From RGIG5612 sp045600845 (GTDB taxonomy: Bacteria; Bacillota; Clostridia; Lachnospirales; Lachnospiraceae), in contig JAZRYR010000004.1 of assembly GCA_045600845.1 (NCBI GenBank), positions 1 through 10,457 of the forward strand: a DNA stretch of 10,457 bases, given 5' to 3'. This document shows positions 1 to 6,888 of this stretch, in pieces. The number at the start of each line of letters is the position of its first letter. Positions within the stretch are counted from its first letter, which is position 1. A program made the translations under genes and the position numbers. The notes under the pieces are model-generated. The model did not search any database. It saw nothing but the letters and a program-made list of their open reading frames with translations, and was not told the origin of the DNA.

Positions 1-34
1 AACAATAGCGGTAAACCGCAGAAAGAGGAAAAAA

Positions 35-280
35 ATGGCAGTTAAAATCAGATTAAGAAGAATGGGCAAAAAGAAAGCACCTTTTTACAGAATCATTGTT
101 GCAGATGCAAGATCTCCTCGTGATGGAAGATTCATCGAAGAAATCGGAACATATGATCCAAATCTTGAGCCAAGCGCAGTTTCTTTCAACAAAGAATTAA
201 CCGAAAAATGGCTTCAGAACGGTGCCCAGCCTACAGAAGTAGTTGCCAAATTACTCAAAGGAGAAGGCTTCATTAAATAA
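35..280 (+). CDS. rpsP: 30S ribosomal protein bS16
   Basis: An 81-residue protein with the bS16 signature: it opens MAVKIRLRRMGKKKAPFYRI and continues with VADARSPRDGRFIEEIGTYDP. It binds 16S rRNA and is needed for 30S subunit assembly. Length and start are typical of the family. An AGAGGA ribosome binding site sits just upstream of the ATG. The 34 bases before the gene contain a small GCGG-TAAA-CCGC hairpin (8-19) but no gene I can identify; in relatives this slot usually follows ffh. The next gene, khpA, starts 17 nt after the stop, so the two are almost certainly co-transcribed. The identification is secure. Confidence 0.98.
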   Translation: MAVKIRLRRMGKKKAPFYRIIVADARSPRDGRFIEEIGTYDPNLEPSAVSFNKELTEKWLQNGAQPTEVVAKLLKGEGFIK

Positions 281-297
281 TAAAGAGAGGTGACTAG

Positions 298-531
298 ATG
301 AAAGAGTTAGTAGAAGTTATTGCTAAGGCTCTTGTTGATTCACCTGATGAAGTTTTCGTTGCCCAAAGAGAGGAAGAAGATGGAACCATCGTTCTGGAAT
401 TACATGTTGCGAAAGACGATATGGGCAAAGTAATCGGCAAGAAGGGCCGTATAGCGAAATCCATCAGAACTGTTGTTAAGACTGCAGCTACCAAGAAGGA
501 TCTGAAAGTTGTAGTTGATATTGTAGAGTAA
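298..531 (+). CDS. khpA: KH-domain RNA-binding protein KhpA (YlqC family)
   Basis: A 77-residue single-KH-domain protein. The RNA-binding GxxG loop is seen as VIGKKGR at residues 45-51, followed by the helix IAKSIRTVVKTAA. Known family members (KhpA/YlqC) bind RNA, often as a heterodimer with KhpB/Jag, and influence translation, cell size and sRNA function; that role is taken from the family, not from this sequence. An AGAGAGGTG ribosome binding site lies 5-6 nt before the ATG. Its position between rpsP and rimM is the conserved one in Firmicutes. rimM begins 6 nt after the stop codon, suggesting translational coupling. Confidence 0.96.
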   Translation: MKELVEVIAKALVDSPDEVFVAQREEEDGTIVLELHVAKDDMGKVIGKKGRIAKSIRTVVKTAATKKDLKVVVDIVE

Positions 532-537
532 GTTTTT

Positions 538-1068
538 ATGGAACAATTTTTGCGAATCGGTGTAATTGCATCAACTCATGGAATAAAGGGCGAAGTCAAA
601 GTCTACCCGACGACGGATTCGCCCCAAAGATTCTGTGAAGTCAAAGATGTAATTTTGAAAACGAAACAAGGCGATATCAAAACAGAAATCAAAGGGGTCA
701 GGTTTTTTAAAAATCTGGCCATTGTTCAATTTGCATGCTTCACAACTCCTGAAGATGCAAAAAAGTACATTGGTACCGATATTATGATTCACCGCAAGGA
801 TGCCCAGCCTTTAGAAGAAGGTGAGTATTATATTGCGGATTTAATAGGCTGTACAGTAATCGATGACGAAGGAAATAATATCGGCACGATAAAAGATGTC
901 CTTCAGACCGGAGCAAATGATGTATATGTTGTGGGCTGTGGATACCCGGATGAAAAGGGGCTGAAGGAAAAAGAAATTCTTCTACCGGTAATAAAAGATT
1001 GTATAAAGAATGTGGATATCGAACAGTGCATAATAACCGTTCATATCCTTCCAGGCTTATTAGATTAA
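538..1068 (+). CDS. rimM: 16S rRNA processing / 30S maturation factor RimM
   Basis: A 176-residue protein of normal RimM length. The N-terminal beta-barrel domain carries the family signature IGVIASTHGIKGEVKV (about residues 7-22) and FFKNLAIVQF (56-65). A C-terminal PRC-barrel domain follows, with YYIADLIGC (97-105), the conserved TGANDVYVV (124-132) and EILLPVIKDCI (146-156), ending in the typical PGLLD. RimM binds ribosomal protein uS19 and helps mature the 3' domain of the 30S subunit. The start has only a weak ribosome binding site (GAGTAAG, inside the khpA stop region), so translation probably depends on coupling from khpA. The stop overlaps the trmD start by one base (TAATG). Confidence 0.97.
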   Translation: MEQFLRIGVIASTHGIKGEVKVYPTTDSPQRFCEVKDVILKTKQGDIKTEIKGVRFFKNLAIVQFACFTTPEDAKKYIGTDIMIHRKDAQPLEEGEYYIADLIGCTVIDDEGNNIGTIKDVLQTGANDVYVVGCGYPDEKGLKEKEILLPVIKDCIKNVDIEQCIITVHILPGLLD

Positions 1069-1889
1069 TGAATTTTCACATCCTTACGCTGTTTCCGGAG
1101 ATGATTGCATCCGGAGTGAATACCAGTATCATCGGCAGGGCTGTAAAAGCCGGCCTAATCTGTGTGAATATAATTAATATCCGGGACTTTACAAAAGAAA
1201 AACATGGACATGTAGATGACGCACCATATGGCGGCGGGGCAGGAATGATTATGCAGTGTCAGCCGATCTATGATGCGTTTTTATTTACTTTAGAAAAAAT
1301 CAGGGAACGGGTTTCTGCCGAAATTCTATCCGGACGGAAACCGGCGGATATGACCCTGGACAGGATAAAACCGAAAGTAATCTATACTTCGCCGGCAGGG
1401 AGCGTTTTTCATCAGGGAATGGCAAAAGAACTGGCTTTGAACGAAGACCTGATTATTTTATGCGGCCACTATGAGGGTGTAGATGAAAGGGTTTTGGAAC
1501 TGATCGGGGCAGAACCGGTATCCATCGGAGATTATGTGCTTACCGGAGGGGAACTGGCAGCTATGGTTATGACCGATGCGGTTAGCCGTATGGTACCTGG
1601 AGTTCTGACCAATGAAGATTCAGGGGAAGACGAAAGCTTCTCGATAGTAAGACCGAAAGAAGAATTTACAAAAAGAGCAAGAAAAGAAGTTTATGGAGAA
1701 CTGGCAGCAAAAAATGCGAAAGATGAACTAAAACTGCTGGAGTATCCGCAATACACGAGACCAGAAGAATTTATGGGTCTGAAAGTGCCGGAAGTTCTGC
1801 TTTCCGGGGACCATGGGAAAATTGACCAGTGGCGGAGAAGCCAGTCCCTGGAACGGACCAGAAAGGTCCGGCCGGACTTATTGCAATAA
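1068..1889 (+). CDS. trmD: tRNA (guanine-N1)-methyltransferase (m1G37)
   Basis: A 273-residue SPOUT-class methyltransferase that uses S-adenosylmethionine to make m1G37 in tRNA and prevents +1 frameshifting. It starts MNFHILTLFPEM, the family's usual N-terminus. The trefoil-knot cofactor motifs are LCGHYEGVDERV (131-142) and SIGDYVLTGGELAAM (152-166). The catalytic aspartate is D170 in TDAVSR, equivalent to E. coli D169. The C-terminal tRNA-binding domain contains YPQYTRP and LLSGDHGKIDQWRR. I chose the ATG at 1068 over an upstream in-frame ATG at 999 because the upstream extension lies inside rimM. Compared with about 240-255 residues in many TrmD proteins, there is extra charged sequence at about 193-221 and a slightly longer loop near 80-100. 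The start overlaps the rimM stop by one base, implying coupling. Confidence 0.97.
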   Translation: MNFHILTLFPEMIASGVNTSIIGRAVKAGLICVNIINIRDFTKEKHGHVDDAPYGGGAGMIMQCQPIYDAFLFTLEKIRERVSAEILSGRKPADMTLDRIKPKVIYTSPAGSVFHQGMAKELALNEDLIILCGHYEGVDERVLELIGAEPVSIGDYVLTGGELAAMVMTDAVSRMVPGVLTNEDSGEDESFSIVRPKEEFTKRARKEVYGELAAKNAKDELKLLEYPQYTRPEEFMGLKVPEVLLSGDHGKIDQWRRSQSLERTRKVRPDLLQ

Positions 1890-1906
1890 AAGGTGGGGGA
1901 ACAGTT

Positions 1907-3109
1907 ATGAACGTTACAGAAAGATTTTTAAAGTACATCAGTTACGATACACAGTCAGACGAAAGCAGCAGCACGATTCCGTCTACTGCAAAGCAGAAGG
2001 TATTAGGACAGGTCCTGGCAGATGAACTGGCAGAAATGGGTCTTGTAGACGCTAGAATGGATGAATACGGATATGTTTACGCATATCTTCCGGGAAACTG
2101 CGAGGGCGTTGCTCCGATGGGACTGATTGCTCATATGGATACGGCTCCTGCAGAAAGCGGAACCGACATTAAACCGAGAATTATTCACTATGAAGGCGGA
2201 GACATCCAGTTAAACGAAAAGGTTACGACAACCGTAGAGCAGTTCCCGGCCTTAAAGAAATATATTGGGGACGATCTGATTGTTACTGACGGAACCACGC
2301 TTCTTGGCGGCGATGACAAAGCCGGCGTAGCTGAGATTATGTGTGCTGTAGAATATTTCCTTCAGCATCCAGAAGTAAAACATGGAAAAATCTGTATTGG
2401 TTTTACACCGGATGAAGAAATCGGACGTGGCCCGGACAAATTTGATGTTGCCGGATTTGGCGCAGACTATGGTTACACCGTAGATGGTGGAGAAGTTGGC
2501 GGAATCGATTACGAAAACTTCAATGCAGCTTCTGCAAAAGTATCTTTCTATGGCTTAAGTGCTCATACCGGAGATGCAAAGGGCAAAATGATCAATGCCG
2601 GCAGAATCGCTTGTGAATTTATTTCCATGCTTCCGGAAAATGAAATTCCGGAACGCACTTCCGGAAGAGAAGGCTTTATCCATCTGGATACCATCAAAGG
2701 TTCTGTAACCGAAGCTTTCGTAGGAATGATCATCCGTGACCATGACTGGGATAAATTTGTAGAGAAAAAAGAACTGGTTCAGAAAATTGCGGACCAGTTA
2801 TGTGAAAAATATGGGGAAGGAACTGTAGTGGCAGAAGTAAAAGATACTTACTTTAACATGAGAGAAAAGATCCTTCCAAACATGTTCATCGTAGATAAGG
2901 CGATGGAAGCTTACCGTAAGAACGGCGTTGAGCCGAAGAGCTTGGCAATCCGTGGCGGAACCGATGGCGCAACCCTTTCCTTTATGGGACTTCCTTGCCC
3001 GAACATTTCTACCGGTGGCATGAATTGCCACGGAATCCACGAAATGGTTTCCATTCAGGCAATGGAAAAAATGATTGATATTATTATTGATATCTGTAAA
3101 GCAGAGTAA
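1907..3109 (+). CDS. pepT: Peptidase T (tripeptide aminopeptidase, M20 family)
   Basis: A 400-residue cytoplasmic zinc tripeptidase that releases the N-terminal amino acid from tripeptides. M20-family metal and catalytic motifs are all visible: H76 and D78 in LIAHMDTAP, D136 in LLGGDDKAG, E170 (base) and E171 (metal) in GFTPDEEIG, D193 in YTVDGGEVGG, and H375 in GGMNCHGIHEM. H220 in LSAHTG falls in the lid/dimerisation domain. Length is close to E. coli PepT (about 408). I chose the ATG at 1907 because it follows a strong AGGTGGGGG ribosome binding site; an in-frame ATG at 1829 lies within trmD and would add residues unlike PepT. It starts 17 nt after trmD, in the slot where rplS is usually found. 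Confidence 0.97.
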   Translation: MNVTERFLKYISYDTQSDESSSTIPSTAKQKVLGQVLADELAEMGLVDARMDEYGYVYAYLPGNCEGVAPMGLIAHMDTAPAESGTDIKPRIIHYEGGDIQLNEKVTTTVEQFPALKKYIGDDLIVTDGTTLLGGDDKAGVAEIMCAVEYFLQHPEVKHGKICIGFTPDEEIGRGPDKFDVAGFGADYGYTVDGGEVGGIDYENFNAASAKVSFYGLSAHTGDAKGKMINAGRIACEFISMLPENEIPERTSGREGFIHLDTIKGSVTEAFVGMIIRDHDWDKFVEKKELVQKIADQLCEKYGEGTVVAEVKDTYFNMREKILPNMFIVDKAMEAYRKNGVEPKSLAIRGGTDGATLSFMGLPCPNISTGGMNCHGIHEMVSIQAMEKMIDIIIDICKAE

Positions 3110-3132
3110 GAAACGAGAGGCTGAAGACGGCT

Positions 3133-3615
3133 TTGAAAAATAGTGATTTATTAATTAATTCCACGCTTTGTTATCTGGAAAAAGATGGAAAATATCTGAT
3201 GCTGTTCCGGAATAAAAAAGAGCATGATCCCTGTGAAGGGAAATGGGTAGGTATCGGTGGAAAGTTTGAAGCAGGCGAAGATGCGGACGCATGTGTAAAG
3301 CGGGAAGTCTGGGAAGAAACGGGCCTGATTCTTACAGATTACCATTTCCATGGAGTGGTTCACTTTTTATCGGATGAACTTCCAAACGAGGACATGTATT
3401 TATATACGGCGACGGACTGGGATGGAAAAGAGGAATTAAAAGAAGAGGAATTCGACTGCAACGAAGGAACTTTGCAGTGGATTGAAAAAGAAAAAGTTCT
3501 GGACCTGAATTTATGGGAGGGAGATAAATATTTCCTGAAGCCATTGATTGAAGGTGTGGACAAAATTGAACTTACCTGCCAATATGAAGGCGATAAACTG
3601 GTAAAATATGAATAG
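3133..3615 (+). CDS. Nudix hydrolase, MutT/8-oxo-dGTP diphosphatase-like
   Basis: A 160-residue protein with a perfect Nudix box, G-x5-E-x7-R-E-U-x-E-E-x-G-U: G43, E49, R57-E58, E61-E62 and G64, from GKFEAGEDADACVKRE to VWEETGL. The preceding GKWVGIGG and the short beta-rich N-terminus (STLCYLEKDGKYLMLFR) match MutT-like NTP pyrophosphatases. These hydrolyse a nucleoside diphosphate linked to another group using Mg2+; the exact substrate (oxidised dGTP or another nucleotide) cannot be told from sequence. No ATG precedes the first beta strand, so a TTG start at 3133 is needed, with GAGAGG about 12 nt upstream. This spacing is long, so initiation may be weak. It lies 23 nt after pepT, in the same apparent operon. 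Confidence 0.92.
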   Translation: MKNSDLLINSTLCYLEKDGKYLMLFRNKKEHDPCEGKWVGIGGKFEAGEDADACVKREVWEETGLILTDYHFHGVVHFLSDELPNEDMYLYTATDWDGKEELKEEEFDCNEGTLQWIEKEKVLDLNLWEGDKYFLKPLIEGVDKIELTCQYEGDKLVKYE

Positions 3616-3641
3616 ATGATCTGTCATCTGAAGGAGAAAAA

Positions 3642-4667
3642 ATGCTTAGTTTTATTAATGATTATTGTGAAGGTGCAACACCGGAAATTTTAAAAAGATT
3701 AGAAGAGACCAACTTGATCAAGACCGTTGGTTATGGAGACGATGAGTACTGTGCAAGTGCTGCAGAGAAAATCAAACAGGCCTGTGAATGTCCGGAGGCG
3801 GAAGTATATTTCTTAACCGGCGGAACCCAGACCAACATGCTGACCATTGACTGTATGACCCGTCCTTATGAAGGCGTTGTGGCAACGGTAGAAGGTCATG
3901 TAAATACCCATGAAGCCGGAGCTATTGAATATTCCGGCCATAAGGTACTGACCGTTCCTTCCCATGATGGAAAAATGTGGGCAGAAGACCTGAAGCAGTA
4001 TATCGTAAATTATTTCGCAGATTCCAGTGCAGAGCATATTGTAGAACCAGGCATTGTTTATATTTCTCATCCAACGGAACTGGGAACTCTTTATACAAAG
4101 GCAGAACTTCAGGCGCTTCGTGCCGTATGCGATGAATACCATATTCCATTGTATCTGGATGGCGCCCGTTTAGGCTATGGCCTTATGGCGGAAGGTACGG
4201 ACGTTACCTTAAAAGATATTGCGCAGTTAACGGATGTGTTCTATATCGGTGGAACGAAAGTTGGTGCTCTTTTCGGAGAAGCCCTTGTATTTACCAAGAA
4301 GAATATGCCGCATCGTTTTAACACCAGAGTAAAACAGCACGGGGCCATGGTTGCCAAGGGAAGATTATTAGGTCTTCAGTTCGATACTTTATTTACCGAG
4401 GATCTTTATCTTAAGATTGGTAAACATGCCATTGACACCGCTGCCAGATTAAAAGAAGGCTTTAAAGAAAAAGGTTATGAATTTTTCATTGACTCTCCAA
4501 CAAACCAGATTTTTGTTATTTTAAGTAACGAAAAGAAGAAAGAACTGGAAGAAAAAGTTATTTTCGGTTCCTGGGCAAATTTAGATGGCGCCCGTACGGC
4601 AGTACGTTTCTGCACCAGCTGGGGAACATCAATGGAAGATGTTGAAAAACTGATTGAGATTTTATAA
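3642..4667 (+). CDS. ltaE: Low-specificity L-threonine aldolase (PLP-dependent)
   Basis: A 341-residue fold-type I PLP enzyme of the threonine aldolase/beta-eliminating lyase family. It cleaves L-threonine or L-allo-threonine to glycine and acetaldehyde. The PLP-binding lysine is K206 in YIGGTKVGAL. D173 and R176 in YLDGARLG contact the cofactor and substrate. H86 in VEGHVNTHE is the expected ring-stacking histidine, and LTGGTQTNM (58-66) is the phosphate-side loop. Length is normal for the family. A strong GAAGGAG ribosome binding site precedes the ATG. A weak hairpin (AGATGA-TCTG-TCATCT, 3614-3629) fills the gap from the Nudix gene. It is followed after 12 nt by a thymidylate-synthase-like gene. 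The substrate stereopreference cannot be settled by reading. Confidence 0.93.
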   Translation: MLSFINDYCEGATPEILKRLEETNLIKTVGYGDDEYCASAAEKIKQACECPEAEVYFLTGGTQTNMLTIDCMTRPYEGVVATVEGHVNTHEAGAIEYSGHKVLTVPSHDGKMWAEDLKQYIVNYFADSSAEHIVEPGIVYISHPTELGTLYTKAELQALRAVCDEYHIPLYLDGARLGYGLMAEGTDVTLKDIAQLTDVFYIGGTKVGALFGEALVFTKKNMPHRFNTRVKQHGAMVAKGRLLGLQFDTLFTEDLYLKIGKHAIDTAARLKEGFKEKGYEFFIDSPTNQIFVILSNEKKKELEEKVIFGSWANLDGARTAVRFCTSWGTSMEDVEKLIEIL

Positions 4668-4679
4668 CAGGAGAAAACT

Positions 4680-5441
4680 ATGGACTGTGCAACAAAAGAA
4701 TATTTAGTTGAAGGCGTAACCCTTCCGGAAGCGTACCATAATGCACTGAAGGCGCTGGAATCCAATAAAAATATTTATCCATGTGATGATTGGAATACGA
4801 CCCAGAAGGAAATTTCTCTTACTCTTTATGTAGAAGAACCGTTAAAAGAGCCGATGATCAGTAAGCTTTTTATCGGTGGCCCTACAGAGTTGGAGCAATA
4901 TCGTCAGGAAATGTTGGACGGCATTCTGGATTTTGAGGTTGAGCGGGGAAATTGGGCTTATACCTATCATCAGAGAATGGAAAAACAGTTTCCGTTCATC
5001 GTGAATGAATTGAAAAGAAATCCTTCCAGCCGGAGAGCAGTTCTTCTGGTCCGTGATTGGGAAAAGGATGCTCCATCCGATGATCCGGCCTGCTTACAGC
5101 ACATCCAGTATTTCATCCGTGACGGAAAGCTTCACTGCAAGGTGCTGTTCCGATCCAATGATGCTTGTAAAGCTACCTATATGAATGCATTTGCTCTGAT
5201 TATGCTTCAGAAGCGTTTTGCAGACGAATTAGGCGTAGAAATGGGAACTTATAGCCATCGTTCCAACAGCTTCCATTGCTACGAAAAGGATTTTGATATG
5301 CTGACCGGCTATGTGAAGAGAATCGAAGAAGCTACCGACGAATACGATATCTGCTTTGATTATGAAGACGGCTGGAAAGAGGACATGGAAGCAGCCCGGG
5401 CAGAAATTGCACAAAAAGTTGAAGAATTGAAGAATAGATAG
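4680..5441 (+). CDS. Divergent thymidylate-synthase-family protein
   Basis: A 253-residue protein whose second half aligns with E. coli ThyA at identical spacings: R119 (=R127), nucleophile C138 (=C146), R158-S159 (=R166-S167), D161 (=D169), N169 (=N177, which selects uracil over cytosine), H199 (=H207) and Y201 (=Y209). This indicates a dUMP-binding C5-methylating or hydroxymethylating enzyme using methylene-THF. The first about 90 residues do not show the classical motifs: I find no phosphate-loop arginine motif, no E58 context (HELLWFL) and no W80. It may be a shorter, archaeal-like ThyA or a relative with another pyrimidine substrate. ACAGGAG precedes the ATG, and the gene starts 12 nt after the aldolase gene. 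A terminator follows, so it ends the operon. The family call is good; the reaction is not proven. Confidence 0.85.
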   Translation: MDCATKEYLVEGVTLPEAYHNALKALESNKNIYPCDDWNTTQKEISLTLYVEEPLKEPMISKLFIGGPTELEQYRQEMLDGILDFEVERGNWAYTYHQRMEKQFPFIVNELKRNPSSRRAVLLVRDWEKDAPSDDPACLQHIQYFIRDGKLHCKVLFRSNDACKATYMNAFALIMLQKRFADELGVEMGTYSHRSNSFHCYEKDFDMLTGYVKRIEEATDEYDICFDYEDGWKEDMEAARAEIAQKVEELKNR

Positions 5442-5452
5442 TATAATCTATC
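5419..5452 (+). promoter_or_regulatory. Candidate sigma-A promoter with symmetric -10 region
   Basis: TTGAAG (5419-5424) and a perfect TATAAT (5442-5447) are separated by 17 bp. The promoter lies across the last codons and stop of the thymidylate-synthase-like gene. The -10 box sits between inverted arms GATAG (5437-5441) and CTATC (5448-5452), which could be an operator. Transcription would start near 5454 and read into the flavoprotein gene, beginning with the terminator hairpin as its 5' leader. This is inferred from consensus match only. Confidence 0.4.
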
Positions 5453-5461
5453 AGCAAGAGT

Positions 5462-5494
5462 ACCCGGTCTTTTGCACCGGGTTCTTTTTCTTTT
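5462..5494 (+). terminator. Intrinsic terminator after the thymidylate-synthase-like gene
   Basis: A perfect 7-bp stem, ACCCGGT (5462-5468) with ACCGGGT (5476-5482), has a 7-nt loop and is followed at once by the U-rich tract TCTTTTTCTTTT (5483-5494). It lies 20 nt past the stop of the upstream gene and 25 nt before the flavoprotein start, so it probably ends the rpsP-to-thymidylate-synthase transcript. Confidence 0.85.
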
Positions 5495-5519
5495 GAAATA
5501 TTATTACCTGGAGAGAATT

Positions 5520-6887
5520 ATGAAAAAGTATGATGTTGTAATTATTGGCGCCGGTCCTGGTGGAATATTTTCCGCTTATGAACTGGCCAAAAAATCGAAA
5601 TTAAAAGTAGCCGTGCTGGAAGAAGGAATGACTTTGGAAAAAAGACATTGCCCGATCGACGGTAAAAAAATAAAGTCCTGCATCAACTGCAAAACCTGTT
5701 CGATTATGAATGGCTTTGGAGGAGCAGGAGCTTTCTCCGACGGTAAATATAATATTACCAACGATTTTGGAGGAACCCTTCATGAGTATATTGGCAGGGA
5801 AAAAGCCTTAGAACTGATGTACTATGTGGATGATATTAATGTATCTCATGGTGGTCAGGGAACGACCATGTATTCCACAGCCGGAACGGAACTTAAGAAA
5901 ATCTGCATGCAGAATAAGCTGACCCTTCTGGATGCTTCCGTCCGCCATCTGGGAACGGATATTAACTATATCGTATTGGAAAACATTTATAACGAGCTGA
6001 AGGATAAAGTTGATTTTTACTTCAATACTCCGGTAAGAAAGCTGAGAAAGACGAAAACCGGTTTTGTTGCAGTTACGGAGGAAGAAGAATATTCCTGCAA
6101 GAAATGTATTGTTTCGGTAGGTAGAAGCGGAAGCTCCTGGTTAGAAGAAGTATGTAATGATTTAGATATCAACACCTGTTCCAACCGGGTAGATATAGGC
6201 GTGCGTGTAGAACTTCCAGCACCGATTTTTTCCCATATAACAGATGAACTTTACGAGAGTAAAATTGTGTACCGCACAGAAAAATACGAAGATAACGTGA
6301 GAACCTTCTGTATGAACCCGAGGGGAATCGTTGTTAACGAAAATACAAATGGGATTATTACGGTTAATGGACATAGTTTTGAAGATGAGTCGAAAAAGAC
6401 GGAGAATACCAACTTTGCGCTTTTGGTTTCCAAGCATTTTTCCGAGCCATTTAAAGATAGCATTCTCTATGCAGAAGGAATCGCGAAGCTGAGTAATATG
6501 TTAGGCGGGGGCGTTATCATCCAGCGTTTTGGGGATCTGGAACGGGGAAGAAGAAGCACGGAGAAGAGGATTATGGAAGGAACGGTCCGGCCGACTCTTT
6601 CTGCTACGCCGGGTGATTTAAGTCTGGTTCTTCCAAAGCGTATTTTAGATGGTATTATTGAAATGATGTATGCCCTGGATAAAATCGCACCGGGCACGGC
6701 CAATGATGATACCCTGCTTTATGGCGTAGAAGTAAAATTTTACAACATGGGGGTAGAAGTGGATCATAATCTGGAAACGAAATACCCGGGTCTTTATGTG
6801 ATCGGTGATGGAAGTGGTGTAACCCATTCCCTTTCCCATGCATCGGCCAGTGGAGTATTTGTAGCAGATAAAATTATCGGAGAATAA
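5520..6887 (+). CDS. FAD-dependent dehydrogenase, COG2509-like
   Basis: A 455-residue flavoprotein. The N-terminal Rossmann dinucleotide-binding motif is VVIIGAGPGGIFSAYELA (GxGxxG at 10-15), with the acidic end of strand 2 at LEEG (33-36). The C-terminal FAD-contact motif is GLYVIGDGSGVTHSLSHA. After the Rossmann motif comes a cysteine cluster, C44 then C54-x2-C57-x2-C60, leading into GFGGAGAFSDGKYN. This layout matches the uncharacterised COG2509 family as I recall it; the substrate is unknown, and the cysteines could bind an iron-sulfur cluster or be redox-active. The ATG at 5520 is chosen over an in-frame TTG-type start at 5472 because GGAGAG lies 4 nt before it, while the upstream extension would run through the terminator hairpin. 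The next gene starts one base after the stop. Confidence 0.9.
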   Translation: MKKYDVVIIGAGPGGIFSAYELAKKSKLKVAVLEEGMTLEKRHCPIDGKKIKSCINCKTCSIMNGFGGAGAFSDGKYNITNDFGGTLHEYIGREKALELMYYVDDINVSHGGQGTTMYSTAGTELKKICMQNKLTLLDASVRHLGTDINYIVLENIYNELKDKVDFYFNTPVRKLRKTKTGFVAVTEEEEYSCKKCIVSVGRSGSSWLEEVCNDLDINTCSNRVDIGVRVELPAPIFSHITDELYESKIVYRTEKYEDNVRTFCMNPRGIVVNENTNGIITVNGHSFEDESKKTENTNFALLVSKHFSEPFKDSILYAEGIAKLSNMLGGGVIIQRFGDLERGRRSTEKRIMEGTVRPTLSATPGDLSLVLPKRILDGIIEMMYALDKIAPGTANDDTLLYGVEVKFYNMGVEVDHNLETKYPGLYVIGDGSGVTHSLSHASASGVFVADKIIGE

Positions 6888-6888
6888 A

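Noticed and set aside
1..45. A + strand frame ending at 45 that could be the tail of an upstream gene overlapping rpsP
   Set aside because: Only 14 codons are visible, they show no recognisable C-terminus, and the stretch includes the rpsP ribosome binding site and a small hairpin; the region is more likely a leader or spacer.
3614..3629. Hairpin AGATGA-TCTG-TCATCT between the Nudix and threonine aldolase genes
   Set aside because: The stem is short and AT-rich with no U-tract, so it is not a terminator; any effect on the nearby ribosome binding site would be weak.
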